A stretch of DNA of 64,000 bases from NCBI RefSeq assembly GCF_010731115.1, contig NZ_AP022616.1, forward strand, positions 310,001 through 374,000, written 5' to 3'. This document shows, in pieces, positions 7,909 to 17,435 of the stretch (positions within the stretch are counted from its first letter, which is position 1; each line of letters opens with the position of its first letter). Below the pieces are notes generated by a model. That model ran no database searches, was not told where the DNA came from, and saw only the letters and a list, made by a program, of their open reading frames with translations. The stretch is from Mycolicibacterium phocaicum (GTDB taxonomy: Bacteria > Actinomycetota > Actinomycetes > Mycobacteriales > Mycobacteriaceae). Made by a program: the position numbers and the translations under genes.

Positions 7909-9094
7909 GCGGGCAGCATTCGAACGAGGGCCGGGCCCGGTACCTGCTGGCACCCGGTGACCAGATACGCCAGTGGTGGGATCAGCAGAGCCGGCCCGCC
8001 AAATGGATCTTCGGCGTCCTCTTGTTCACGGCGGTGGCGATGCTGCCGCTGCACACCCCGTCGTTCCTCAACACGCCAGGCATCAGCTTCGGTGGCACCA
8101 TGGCGCAGTTCGCGATGGTGGCGATCATCGCGATCGGCCTCAATGTCGTTGTGGGACAAGCTGGATTGCTCGACCTCGGCTATGTCGGGTTCTACGCCGT
8201 CGGCGCCTATACCGTCGCGCTGCTGACCAGCCCGGACAGCCCATGGAACCAGGTCGGGGTCGACGGATTCCTCGACAAGGACTGGGCCTGGCTGGCCTGC
8301 GTACCCCTGGCCATGGCGGTCACCGCCATGGCCGGCCTGGTGCTGGGCATCCCGACGCTGCGGTTGCGCGGCGACTACCTCGCGATCGTCACGCTGGGAT
8401 TCGGCGAGATCATCCGGCTGCTCGCCGACAACCTCTCCGACCTGACCAACGGTGCCCGCGGCCTCAACCAGATCGCCTACCCGCGGCTGGGGGAGACCGA
8501 CAAACTCCCTACGGGCGTGTTCTCCAGCGGCAACTCCGCCGGCAGCGCCAACTACGGCACGTGGTGGTTCTGGCTGGGCCTGGTGCTGATGGTCGCCATC
8601 CTGCTGCTCGTCGGCAACCTGGAACGCAGCCGTGTCGGGCGGGCGTGGGTCGCCATCCGCGAGGACGAGGACGCCGCGGAAGTCATGGGCGTCAACACCT
8701 TCAAGTTCAAGCTGTGGGCGTTCGTCATCGGCGCGGGCATCGGCGGCCTGTCGGGCGCGCTGTATGCCGGCCAGGTGCAGTACGTCGCACCGCCCACCTT
8801 CAACATCATCAACTCGATGCTGTTCCTGTGCGCGGTGGTCCTCGGCGGGCAGGGCAACAAGCTCGGCGTGATCGTCGGTGCGTTCATCATCGTGTACCTG
8901 CCCAACCGGCTGCTCGGCGTGCATGTGCTCGGCATCAACCTCGGTGACCTCAAGTACCTGTTCTTCGGCCTGGCGCTGGTGGTGCTGATGATCTTCCGGC
9001 CACAGGGTCTGTTCCCGGTACGCCAGCAGCTGCTGACCTACGGCAAGTCGGCGCGAGCGTTGTTGCGCAATGCGGACGAATCGAAGGCGGCGGC

Positions 9095-9098
<4 letters not shown>
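7905..9098 (+). CDS. livM: Branched-chain amino acid ABC transporter permease LivM
   Basis: Second permease of the Liv channel. 397 residues; an N-terminal hydrophilic stretch (1-30) precedes about nine membrane segments. Family patterns include VVGQAGLLDLGYVGFYAVGAY, IPTLRLRGDYLAIVTLGFGEI (EAA-like coupling region) and the C-terminal FRPQGLFP. It overlaps livH and livG by four bases on each side. Confidence 0.94.
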
Positions 9099-9926
<828 letters not shown>

Positions 9927-9940
<14 letters not shown>

Positions 9941-10682
9941 ATCCGCCGACCTCGACCCGCGGCCGGTGCTGCTGGAGGTCCGCGACGCCGTCGTCCACTA
10001 CGGCAGAATTCAAGCGCTGCACGGTGTTTCGCTGGTCGTGCGGGAGGGTGAACTCGTCACCCTGCTCGGCTCCAACGGCGCCGGCAAGACCACCATGATG
10101 CGGGCCATCTCCGGACTGAGGCCGCTCACGTCGGGTTCGGTATGGTTCGACGGCGCGGACGTCTCGAAGATGAAAGCGCATCGCCGCGTGACCGCGGGCC
10201 TGATCCAGGCGCCCGAGGGCCGCGGCATCTTCCCGGGCATGACCATCGTCGAGAACCTCGAAATGGGCTGCTACGGACGCAAATTCGAGTCCAAGCACGA
10301 CCACGATGAGCGTCTCGACTGGGTGCTGACGACGTTCCCGCGGCTGGCCGAACGGCGGACGCAGGCCGGCGGCACGCTGTCCGGTGGTGAGCAACAGATG
10401 CTGGCGATCGGTCGCGCGCTGATGGCCCGGCCCAAGGTGCTGCTGCTCGACGAGCCGTCGATGGGCCTGGCGCCCATGGTCATCTCGCAGATTTTCCGGA
10501 TCATCTCCGAGATCAACTCTCAGGGCACCACGGTGCTACTGGTCGAGCAGAATGCGCAGCAGGCGCTGAGCCGGTCCGACCGGGCCTACATCCTGGAGAC
10601 CGGCGCCGTCACCCGCAGCGGTAATGCCCGCGACCTGCTGAAGGACGACAGTATCCGGGCCGCCTACCTCGGCGTCGCCTGA
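9927..10682 (+). CDS. livF: Branched-chain amino acid ABC transporter ATPase LivF
   Basis: Second ATPase, pairing with LivG. 251 residues; Walker A GSNGAGKTT at 48-56, signature LSGGEQQMLAIGRAL, Walker B VLLLDEPSMGLAP (the MGLAP form is a LivF mark). Last gene of the liv operon. It is followed by a 16-bp inverted repeat shared with the convergent macro-domain gene. Confidence 0.94.
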
Positions 10683-10692
10683 GCTGTCCTTC

Positions 10693-10755
10693 CGCCGAAC
10701 ATGAGCTTGTGTTCGAAGAACCCGCGAAATTTCGGACGTAAGCTCATGTTCGGCG
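10693..10755. terminator. Perfect 16-bp inverted repeat, bidirectional terminator candidate
   Basis: Arms CGCCGAACATGAGCTT (10693-10708) and AAGCTCATGTTCGGCG (10740-10755) are exact reverse complements around a 31-base centre. It lies between the convergent livF and macro-domain genes, with the right arm overlapping the macro stop codon. The long loop and missing U-tract are unusual for an intrinsic terminator. Confidence 0.6.
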
Positions 10756-11247
10756 CAACTGAGCGTCGATTCGGTTGACGATGTCGTCGTCGATCGTCAC
10801 CAGACGGACGTCGTCGACCTTGGTGGAGGCTGACGAGACTGTTTCAGCGGCAATCATGATCGCGTCGTGCAGCGGCCACCCGTAGATACCCGCGCTGATC
10901 AACGGGAAGGCCACGCTCAGCGCGCCGAGCTCGTCGGCGACCTCCAGTGAACGCCGGTAGCAGGACCGCAACAACTCCGGATCGCGTTGGCCCGCGCGGT
11001 GATTCGGCCCGACGGTGTGGATCACCCAGCGGGCCGGGAGATTGCCGGCGGTGGTCCAGCCGGCATCGCCGGTCGCCAGGCCGTGCGGGAAGCGCGCGAC
11101 GCAGTCCTGCAGCACCGCCGGGCCGCCCGCCCGGTGGACGGCGCCGTCCACACCGCCGCCACCGCGCATCGCATTGTTGGCGGCGTTGACGATGGCGTCG
11201 ACGTTCTGCTGCGTGATGTCGCCGAGGACGGCGGTGATACGTGGCAT
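10744..11247 (-). CDS. Macro domain protein (ADP-ribose / O-acetyl-ADP-ribose processing)
   Basis: 167 residues covering one macro domain: MPRITAVLGDITQQNVDAIVNAANNAMRGGGGVDGAVHRAGG, then HTVGP and the SAGIYGWP loop that closes over the distal ribose. Such proteins bind or hydrolyse ADP-ribose derivatives in the cytoplasm. I start it at ATG 11247, which gives the canonical first strand; longer readings into the DUF167 gene are not family-like. It lies 16 bp downstream of DUF167 in the same orientation. Confidence 0.88.
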   Translation of the reverse strand: MPRITAVLGDITQQNVDAIVNAANNAMRGGGGVDGAVHRAGGPAVLQDCVARFPHGLATGDAGWTTAGNLPARWVIHTVGPNHRAGQRDPELLRSCYRRSLEVADELGALSVAFPLISAGIYGWPLHDAIMIAAETVSSASTKVDDVRLVTIDDDIVNRIDAQLRRT

Positions 11248-11263
11248 GACTGCAGTATCGGCG

Positions 11264-11488
11264 CTATTCGCCGATCCGAAACCGCTTGATCCGCGCCGCC
11301 GCGCCGGACACCAACTCGACCCGTGACTTGGGCACCTCGAAATGCTGGGCAAGCACCCGGATCACCGCGGTGTTGGCCTTGCCGTCGACTGCCTGTTCGC
11401 GGACGTACACGACCAGCGTGCCGTCGTCGTCGGTCTCGACGAGGGGCCCTTTGCGGCTGCCCGGCTTGACCCGGACCGAAATCATCAC
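11264..11488 (-). CDS. DUF167 (YggU/UPF0235) family protein
   Basis: 74 residues covering the whole DUF167 fold: VRVKPGSRKGPLVE, VVYVREQAVDGKANTAVIRVLAQHF, VPKSRVELVSGAAARIKRFRI. A widespread small protein of unknown biochemical role. The start can be GTG 11488 or ATG 11485. It is separated from the upstream thiolase gene by a strong terminator hairpin and probably forms a unit with the macro-domain gene. Confidence 0.85.
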   Translation of the reverse strand: MMISVRVKPGSRKGPLVETDDDGTLVVYVREQAVDGKANTAVIRVLAQHFEVPKSRVELVSGAAARIKRFRIGE

Positions 11489-11502
11489 TGGCCCAGCGTG
11501 CA

Positions 11503-11539
11503 GAAAATCCCGGGGAATCGGAAATTCCCCGGGATTTTC
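11503..11539 (-). terminator. Intrinsic terminator after the thiolase gene
   Basis: 16-bp perfect stem, GAAAATCCCGGGGAAT (11503-11518) with ATTCCCCGGGATTTTC (11524-11539), 5-base loop. On the minus strand the stem ends in a short T-run after the thiolase stop codon at 11562. Confidence 0.85.
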
Positions 11540-11561
11540 TTCACGTTCAGCGGATCGGAAA

Positions 11562-12764
11562 CTAGCGCGCGACGATCACCGACGAACCGTGCCCGAAGAG
11601 GCCCTGGTTCGCGGTCACGCCCACCCGGGCACCTTCGACCTGGCGTCCGGTGGCCTGACCCTTGAGCTGCCAGGTGAGCTCACACACCTGCGCAATGGCC
11701 TGGGCCGGGATGGCCTCGCCGAAGCACGCCAGACCACCCGAGGGGTTGACCGGGACGCGACCACCAATGGTGGTGGCACCAGAGCGCAGGAGCTGCTCGC
11801 CTTCACCCTTGGCGCACAGGCCCAGGTGCTCGTACCAGTCGAGCTCCAGCGCGGTCGACAGGTCGTAGACCTCCGCGAGGTTGACGTCGTCGGGACCGAT
11901 GCCGGCCTCGGCGTACGCGGCATCGAGGATCTGATCCTTGAACACCCGTTCCGGTCCGGCGATGGCCGCGGTGGAATCCGTTGCGATGTCCGGCAATTCG
12001 GGCAGGTGCTGCGGGTACTGCGGCGTGACGGTGCTGATGGCCCGCACCGACGGCACACCGTCGAGCGAGCCGAGATGCTTGCGTGCGAAGTCGGCGCTGG
12101 CCACGATCAGCGCGGCGGCGCCGTCCGAGGTGGCGCAGATGTCCAGCTGCCGCAGCGGGTCGGAGACGACCGGGCTGGCCAGCACGTCCTCGACCGAAGC
12201 CTCCTTGTGGTAGCGGGCATTCGGGTTGTTCAGGCCGTGCTTGGAGTTCTTCACCTTGATCTGGGCGAAGTCTTCGGAGGTGGCGCCGTACAGGTCCATG
12301 CGGCGGCGGGCCAGCAGGGCGAAGTACACCGGATTCATGGCGCCAAGCAGGTGGAAGCGCTGCCAGTCGGGGTCGTTCTTGCGCTCGCCGCCGACCGGGG
12401 CGAAGGCACCCTTGGGCGTGGTGTCGGCGCCGATGACCAGCGCGACGTCGCAGAAGCCGGCCAGGATGTGGGCGCGGGCGCTCTGCAGGGCCTGCGAACC
12501 GCTGGCGCACGCGGCGTAGGACGAGGACACCGGCACGCCGTTCCAGCCCAGCTTCTGGGCGAACGTCGACCCGGCGATGAAGCCGGGGTAGCCGTTGCGG
12601 ATGGTGTCGGCACCGGCGACCAACTGGATCTGACGCCAGTCGAGGCCGGCCTCGGCCAGCGCGGCCCGGGCGGCGACGACGCCGTACTCGGTGAAGTCGC
12701 GGCCCCACTTGCCCCACGGGTGCATGCCCGCACCGAGGATGTACAGCGGCTCAGGCGTGCTCAC
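11562..12764 (-). CDS. Thiolase-like lipid-transfer protein (Rv1627c type), DUF35 partner
   Basis: 400 residues, thiolase fold, annotated in mycobacteria as non-specific lipid-transfer protein. The nucleophile-position cysteine C86 is present in SSYAACASGSQAL, but the usual thiolase GGHPxGxxG loop is SGGLACFGEAIPA, so the His of true thiolases is absent. Thiolase-like proteins of this kind paired with a DUF35 protein can act as retro-aldolases on CoA thioesters (Ltp2-ChsH2 type); that is an inference here. GTG 12764 overlaps the DUF35 stop (GTGA), so the two are translationally coupled. Confidence 0.87.
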   Translation of the reverse strand: MSTPEPLYILGAGMHPWGKWGRDFTEYGVVAARAALAEAGLDWRQIQLVAGADTIRNGYPGFIAGSTFAQKLGWNGVPVSSSYAACASGSQALQSARAHILAGFCDVALVIGADTTPKGAFAPVGGERKNDPDWQRFHLLGAMNPVYFALLARRRMDLYGATSEDFAQIKVKNSKHGLNNPNARYHKEASVEDVLASPVVSDPLRQLDICATSDGAAALIVASADFARKHLGSLDGVPSVRAISTVTPQYPQHLPELPDIATDSTAAIAGPERVFKDQILDAAYAEAGIGPDDVNLAEVYDLSTALELDWYEHLGLCAKGEGEQLLRSGATTIGGRVPVNPSGGLACFGEAIPAQAIAQVCELTWQLKGQATGRQVEGARVGVTANQGLFGHGSSVIVAR

Positions 12765-13201
12765 TTCGCAATCTCCCAGGCATAGGTGGTGCGCTCGACA
12801 CCGTCGGCATCGGTGTACAGCGGCATGGTGGTCAGTTCCATCTCCATGCCGACCTTGAGGTCCGCGGCGAGTGTGCCCTCGACGACCTTGCCCAGCACGA
12901 TGAGGCCCTCGGCCTCCAGCTGGACAGCGGCGATGGCGAACGGCTCGAACGGGTCGGCCGCCGGGTACGGCGCCGGCGGGGGATAGCGGTTCTCGGTGTA
13001 GCTCCACACCGTGCCGCGGCGCGACAACGCGACGGGCTCGAGCACGTCGCTGTCACACGCCGGGCTGGGGCAGTTGTTGGCGCGAGGCGGGAAAACGTAG
13101 GTCCCGCACTGCGGGCACTTGGCCCCGATCAGGTGTGGCGCACCGTTTTCGTCGGTGTCCCACCAACCTTCAATTGCCGGCTGACTACCGGCTTCCGTCA
13201 C
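12761..13201 (-). CDS. DUF35 / OB-fold acyl-CoA-binding protein (Rv1628c type)
   Basis: About 146 residues. An N-terminal rubredoxin-like zinc ribbon (CPQCGTYVFPPRANNCPSPAC) is followed by an OB fold ending in TTYAWEIAK. These proteins form heteromeric complexes with thiolase-like partners, binding the acyl-CoA. The start is uncertain: GTG 13201 gives VTEAGSQPAIEGWW, GTG 13210 adds three residues. Longer readings run into the TetR operator and are rejected. First gene of the pair with the thiolase; divergent from the TetR gene. Confidence 0.85.
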   Translation of the reverse strand: MTEAGSQPAIEGWWDTDENGAPHLIGAKCPQCGTYVFPPRANNCPSPACDSDVLEPVALSRRGTVWSYTENRYPPPAPYPAADPFEPFAIAAVQLEAEGLIVLGKVVEGTLAADLKVGMEMELTTMPLYTDADGVERTTYAWEIAK

Positions 13202-13288
13202 TCCTGGCACGAGCTCAGCGTAGCTGCCAATAGCCCTGAAACTGAAACGTGTTGCAGTTTTATCCCGGCAGCCGGGAAAACCCATTGA

Positions 13289-13314
13289 AGTGTACGGAAC
13301 GGTTTCGTACACTT
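13289..13314. promoter_or_regulatory. Operator palindrome for the TetR-family repressor
   Basis: Arms AAGTGTACG (13289-13297) and CGTACACTT (13306-13314) are perfect reverse complements around an 8-base centre. It lies six bases upstream of the TetR start and 88 bases upstream of the divergent DUF35-thiolase start, so one dimer could control both directions. Confidence 0.8.
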
Positions 13315-13319
13315 CTGCC

Positions 13320-13886
13320 ATGGTTCGAGGGATGGCGCGGGAACAGGCGGTGCTCGCAGCGACGGCCGAGTTGCTCGTCGAACGGGGCTACGCGGCATTG
13401 ACCACCGATGCGGTGGCCGTGCGGGCGGGTGCCAGCAAGGCGACCATCTATCGCCGCTGGCCCAACAAGGCTCAGCTCGTCCGGGCCACGCTCGACGCCG
13501 CGGACGCCGCCCGGAACGCATCGATGCCGGATACCGGGGCGCTGCGCAGCGACCTGTTCGCCGTGATGGACGCCGTCGCAACGGATGTCGCCGACCCGTT
13601 GACGCGGGTCACGGCCGAACTCGCGACGCTCATGCGGCACGACGACCAACTCGCCGAGGCCCTCCGTCAACACCTCGACAAAGAGGAGCTGTCGCCGTTC
13701 CACGACGCGCTCCAGCGCGCCATCGCGCGGGGTGACATCGACGCCGACGCCGACGTCGAGCTGATCCACGACGTGGCCGAGGCAATGATCCTGCGGCAGA
13801 TGCATCTCGACCGCCCCGTCGACACGGACTTCAGTACGCGACTCATCGACAACGTGCTGCTGCCCCTGCTGGGCGGTGCCCGATGA
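13320..13886 (+). CDS. TetR-family transcriptional regulator
   Basis: 188 residues. N-terminal helix-turn-helix (about 10-55: LTTDAVAVRAGASKATIYRRWPNKAQLV) and a ligand-binding C-terminal domain (TetR_C_11-like). I start at ATG 13320 because the upstream ATG at 13290 falls inside the operator palindrome. Likely an autorepressor that also controls the monooxygenase, whose start it overlaps by four bases (ATGA), and possibly the divergent DUF35-thiolase pair. Ligand unknown. Confidence 0.88.
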   Translation: MVRGMAREQAVLAATAELLVERGYAALTTDAVAVRAGASKATIYRRWPNKAQLVRATLDAADAARNASMPDTGALRSDLFAVMDAVATDVADPLTRVTAELATLMRHDDQLAEALRQHLDKEELSPFHDALQRAIARGDIDADADVELIHDVAEAMILRQMHLDRPVDTDFSTRLIDNVLLPLLGGAR

Positions 13887-15322
13887 GCGTGGTGGTCGCG
13901 GGCGCGGGACCGACCGGACTGACCCTCGCCATCGAGCTGGCTCGCCGCGGTGTGCCGGTGCGCGTGCTGGACCGGGCTCAGACGTTGTTTCCCGGCTCGC
14001 GTGGCAAGGGACTGCAACCGCGCACCCTCGAGGTGTTCGACGATCTGGGCGTCATCGGTGCGGTGCTGGCGGCGGGCGAGCCGTTTCCACCCATGCGGCT
14101 GTACCGCGGCGCCGAGGTGGTCTGGACCAAGCCGATCTACGAGCTCTTGGGCCTGCCCGAACTCGCGGCCACGCCGGCCGTGCCGTATCCGTTCACGTGG
14201 CTGATCCCGCAGTGGCGGACCGACCAGATTCTGGCGGCACGTTTCGTCGAACTCGGGGGCGTCATCGAATTCGGCACCGAGGTAACAGGTTTCGCGCAGG
14301 ACGACGACGGCGTGACCGTGCAGACCGACCACGGTCCCGTCCGCGCCGATTACCTCGTCGGGGCCGACGGCGGTCGCAGCACGGTGCGCAAGGTGTCCGG
14401 CGTCGAATTCCTCGGCGGGGCGCTGACCGAGGAACGCATCATCGTGGGTGACGTCCGGGCCAGCGGGCTCGACGGCCGGTGCTGTCACCTGCTGACCCGT
14501 GACGGTGACCAGGCCACGCGGTTCTCGCTGTGGAATCTGGCGGGTACCGAGCACTTCCAGCTGGTGGTGACGATGGCGCCGGGCGCGGACCCGCCCGCAC
14601 TGACCCTGGGCGGGATGCAGGAACTGCTTGAACAGCGCTCCGGGCGCCGCGACGTGGAGCTGTCGGACCTGCGGTGGATTTCGGAGTACCGCGTGAATCT
14701 GCTGATGGCGCAACGGTTCCGGATGGGCCGGGTGCTGCTGGCCGGCGACGCCGCCCACGTCCATTCGCCGGCCGGGGGACAGGGCGTCAACACGGGCGTG
14801 CAGGACGCCTACAACCTCGGCTGGAAACTGGCTGCCGTGCTCGCGGGCGCACCCGATGAACTGCTGGACAGCTACGCCGCCGAACGGATGCCGGTCGCGG
14901 CCAACGTGCTTCAGCTCAGTGGTGCGCTGCACCGTCAGGGCTTCGCCGCGACCGGACCGGCGCCGTCCGCCATTCATCAGCTGGACATCAGTTACCGGGG
15001 CGGGCCCCTTGCGGGTGAGGTACGCGGGCCGGGCGTGCTCCAGTCCGGCGACCGCGCACCTGACGGCCTGTTGCCCGACGGTCGCCGGCTGTTCGACGTC
15101 TTCCGCGGACCGCACTGGACGTTGCTCGAATTCGGCAGAGCTGCAGTAGATTTCGGCGTTCCACGAGTGCGCCTGAGCCCCGGACCGGATTACGACGTGC
15201 CGGCCGGCTCCTACGTCTTGGTCCGGCCCGACGGCCACATCGCGGCGATCACGGATCAGCCGGAAGCGATCCGCGAACAGCTGCGTCGCTTCGATCCGGT
15301 GCGGGCGGGCAGCCCGTCATGA
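13883..15322 (+). CDS. FAD-dependent aromatic hydroxylase-type monooxygenase (class A)
   Basis: 479 residues, PHBH-fold flavoprotein. Nucleotide-binding GAGPTG at 7-12, the DG motif VGADGGRS (about 166-173) and the GD motif LLAGDAAHVHSPAGGQGVNTG (about 285-305) are all intact; residues about 400-479 resemble the thioredoxin-like tail of phenol hydroxylase relatives. It should hydroxylate an aromatic or polyketide-like substrate with NAD(P)H and O2. It is coupled to the TetR gene (ATGA), so it is probably the detoxifying target of that regulator. Its last six bases overlap the convergent monooxygenase gene. Confidence 0.9.
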   Translation: MSVVVAGAGPTGLTLAIELARRGVPVRVLDRAQTLFPGSRGKGLQPRTLEVFDDLGVIGAVLAAGEPFPPMRLYRGAEVVWTKPIYELLGLPELAATPAVPYPFTWLIPQWRTDQILAARFVELGGVIEFGTEVTGFAQDDDGVTVQTDHGPVRADYLVGADGGRSTVRKVSGVEFLGGALTEERIIVGDVRASGLDGRCCHLLTRDGDQATRFSLWNLAGTEHFQLVVTMAPGADPPALTLGGMQELLEQRSGRRDVELSDLRWISEYRVNLLMAQRFRMGRVLLAGDAAHVHSPAGGQGVNTGVQDAYNLGWKLAAVLAGAPDELLDSYAAERMPVAANVLQLSGALHRQGFAATGPAPSAIHQLDISYRGGPLAGEVRGPGVLQSGDRAPDGLLPDGRRLFDVFRGPHWTLLEFGRAAVDFGVPRVRLSPGPDYDVPAGSYVLVRPDGHIAAITDQPEAIREQLRRFDPVRAGSPS

Positions 15323-16456
15323 CCGGGTGCTCGTCGCGGTCTCGGTCCGGTACCGGGTGGTGACCCGCGCCAGATCCGCCGGCGCCCGCGATGCCCCCGC
15401 GACGTGCATCTCGCGGTTGGCGGCGATGACATCGGCGGTCTCGGCGCGCCGGGCCTGTTCGTAGCTCGGGAGCCCGGCGAAGCCGTGGGCCGCCAGTTCG
15501 TCGGCGAGCACCCGCGCGTCCACGATCGACTGTGACGCACCGTTGGCCCCGACGGGGTACATCGGGTGCGCGGCGTCGCCGAGCAGCGTCACCAGACCTG
15601 CGCCCCAGTGTGGCAGCGGGTCCTTGTCGACCATGGGGTAACTGAACAGCGCCGGGCTGTGGCCGATCAGCGCGTTCATGTCGAGCCAGTCGAGATCCCA
15701 GTCGGCGACGTGCGGCAGGACATCGTCGGCGGTCGCGGGTGCGTTCCACCTGGCGTCGCCGTCCACCGGGCCGGGCGGCCCGGTGGGCACCTGCAGCACC
15801 CAGTTCACCTGACCGCCGCCGATGGGATACGCGATGAGGTCAACCCCGTTGTCGGCCTTGATGATTGCCATCGTGTGCCCGTCGAGGAACGGCGTGATGT
15901 CACTGGCCCCGCGGTACATGGTGATACCGGACGAGAGCAAGGGATCGGGGCCGGGATGCAGCGCCGCGCGCACGACGGAGTTGATGCCGTCGGCGCCGAC
16001 GAGGGCCGAGCCCGCGACCGGGCCGGCCGCGGTGTCCACGACGACACCGTCGGCGCGCTGCCGGAATCCGGTGACGCCGCAGCCGGTGCGGACCGCGTCG
16101 GCGCCGAGACGTGCCCGCACCGCGTCGAGCAGCATCATCTGCAGCCGCCCGCGGTGCACCGACAGCTGCGGGTGGGCGTCGCCTGCAGCCAGTCCACGGG
16201 GTTCGGTGAACAACAGCTCGTCGCGATGGGTGTAGAAGCGGATCGCTGACGGGGCCACGGCCATGGCGGTCAACGCGTCACCGAGGCCGAGCTCGGTGAG
16301 TTCGCGGACGGCGTGCGGCAGCAGATTGATTCCAACGCCCAACGGCTGCAGGTCATTTGCGCGTTCCAGCACGAGTGCGTCGAAACCGCGCGTATGCAGG
16401 GTCAAGGCTGTGGTGAGTCCGCCGATACCGCCGCCGGCGATGAGTACTGGTGTCAT
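15317..16456 (-). CDS. FAD-dependent monooxygenase (salicylate hydroxylase / UbiH-like)
   Basis: 379 residues. GGGIGG at 8-13, DG motif VGADGINS and GD motif LLGDAAHPMYPVGANGASQSI mark a class A flavin monooxygenase. It is not closely similar to its neighbour at 13883. The start ATG 16456 (MTPVLIAGGGIGG) puts the Rossmann motif at the N-terminus; longer readings extend into the LysR gene. It is divergent from the LysR gene with a 70-bp shared promoter region, so LysR is its likely activator. Confidence 0.9.
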   Translation of the reverse strand: MTPVLIAGGGIGGLTTALTLHTRGFDALVLERANDLQPLGVGINLLPHAVRELTELGLGDALTAMAVAPSAIRFYTHRDELLFTEPRGLAAGDAHPQLSVHRGRLQMMLLDAVRARLGADAVRTGCGVTGFRQRADGVVVDTAAGPVAGSALVGADGINSVVRAALHPGPDPLLSSGITMYRGASDITPFLDGHTMAIIKADNGVDLIAYPIGGGQVNWVLQVPTGPPGPVDGDARWNAPATADDVLPHVADWDLDWLDMNALIGHSPALFSYPMVDKDPLPHWGAGLVTLLGDAAHPMYPVGANGASQSIVDARVLADELAAHGFAGLPSYEQARRAETADVIAANREMHVAGASRAPADLARVTTRYRTETATSTRS

Positions 16457-16512
16457 GACTCCAGCCTCGGTGCGGCACAACCATAAGTCCAATATCGATG
16501 TACTCCACAAAC

Positions 16513-16518
16513 TATAAT
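16513..16518 (+). promoter_or_regulatory. -10 box TATAAT of a leaderless LysR transcript
   Basis: Consensus TATAAT ends nine bases before the LysR start codon at 16527, so the mRNA would begin at or next to the ATG. The surrounding 70-bp gap is AT-rich (AATATCGATGTAC) and must also hold the LysR-binding site for the divergent monooxygenase. No clear -35 is seen. Confidence 0.65.
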
Positions 16519-16526
16519 CAAAGCTT

Positions 16527-17414
16527 ATGGAACTACGGCAGTTCGAGTACTTCGTCGCCGTCGCCGAGGAAGCCAACTTCACCCGCGCCGCTGAGCGCAT
16601 CCACGTCGCGCAACCCGCGGTCAGCGCCCAGATCGCCCGGCTGGAGGGCGAACTGGGCGAGCCGCTGTTCGACCGCGCCCGGCGCGAGGTTCGGTTGACG
16701 GCCGCGGGACAGGCGGTGCTGCCGCACGCGCGGGCGGCCCTCGCGGCGGTGGCCGATGCGCGCACCGCGGTGGCCGAATTGAGCGACCTCGTGCGCGGCT
16801 CCGTGACCATCGGCACGGTCACCGCGCATGACGTCGACATGCCGAGCCTGCTGGCCCGGTTCCATGAGGCCCATCCACACGTCGACATCACCCTCGGCAC
16901 CGCCAATTCGGACGCGTTGATCGAGGGGATACGCACCGGGCAGCTGGACGCCGCCATCGTGTCGGTCGGCGCCGCGCTGCCGTCGGGGCTCGCTGCCGTC
17001 GTCGTGACCGATCAGCCGATCGTGGCCGCCGTCGCCCTCGACGACCCGTGGCATACGCGGCGGGCCCTCCGGTTGGCGGAGCTGGCCGGGCGTGCCGTCA
17101 TCGCGCTGCCCGTCGGCACCGGCATCCGGCACCAGTTCGACGGCGCGTGCGCCGCCGTCGGCGTCGACGTGCACGTCGCCTTCGAGGCGAGCACACCGCA
17201 GGCGCTGGCCGACCTCGCCGCGCGGGGGCTGGGGGTCGCCGTGTTGCCGCAAGCGATGGTGCGGTCGCGTAGTGATCTGCACTTGATCAAGCTGACGCCG
17301 GCACTGCGGGGGCGGCTGGTGTTCGCGTGGCGGGCCGGTGGGCCGATGAGCCCGGCGGCCCGGGAGTTGGTGAACATGGCGCGGCGGTTACTGGCTGTCG
17401 GTGGGGCTGAATAG
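16527..17414 (+). CDS. LysR-family transcriptional regulator
   Basis: 295 residues. N-terminal winged helix (MELRQFEYFVAVAEEANFTRAAERIHVAQPAVSAQIARLEGELG) and a periplasmic-binding-protein-like effector domain (about 90-290). No ribosome site is visible and a TATAAT box sits just upstream, so translation is probably leaderless. It probably regulates the divergent monooxygenase at 15317. The stop codon lies ten bases before the polA start. Confidence 0.9.
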   Translation: MELRQFEYFVAVAEEANFTRAAERIHVAQPAVSAQIARLEGELGEPLFDRARREVRLTAAGQAVLPHARAALAAVADARTAVAELSDLVRGSVTIGTVTAHDVDMPSLLARFHEAHPHVDITLGTANSDALIEGIRTGQLDAAIVSVGAALPSGLAAVVVTDQPIVAAVALDDPWHTRRALRLAELAGRAVIALPVGTGIRHQFDGACAAVGVDVHVAFEASTPQALADLAARGLGVAVLPQAMVRSRSDLHLIKLTPALRGRLVFAWRAGGPMSPAARELVNMARRLLAVGGAE

Positions 17415-17435
17415 AGTTAGAGCCGTGAGCCCCAC
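17401..17435 (+). other. Hairpin enclosing the polA start codon
   Basis: GTGGGGCT (17401-17408) and AGCCCCAC (17428-17435) form an 8-bp perfect stem that puts the LysR stop and the polA GTG start (17425-17427) in the loop. It could limit polA initiation on read-through transcripts. An effect is not demonstrated. Confidence 0.45.

Noticed and set aside
13290..13319. Upstream ATG (13290) as the TetR start
   Set aside because: It lies within the operator palindrome and adds residues not seen in the family; ATG 13320 fits better.
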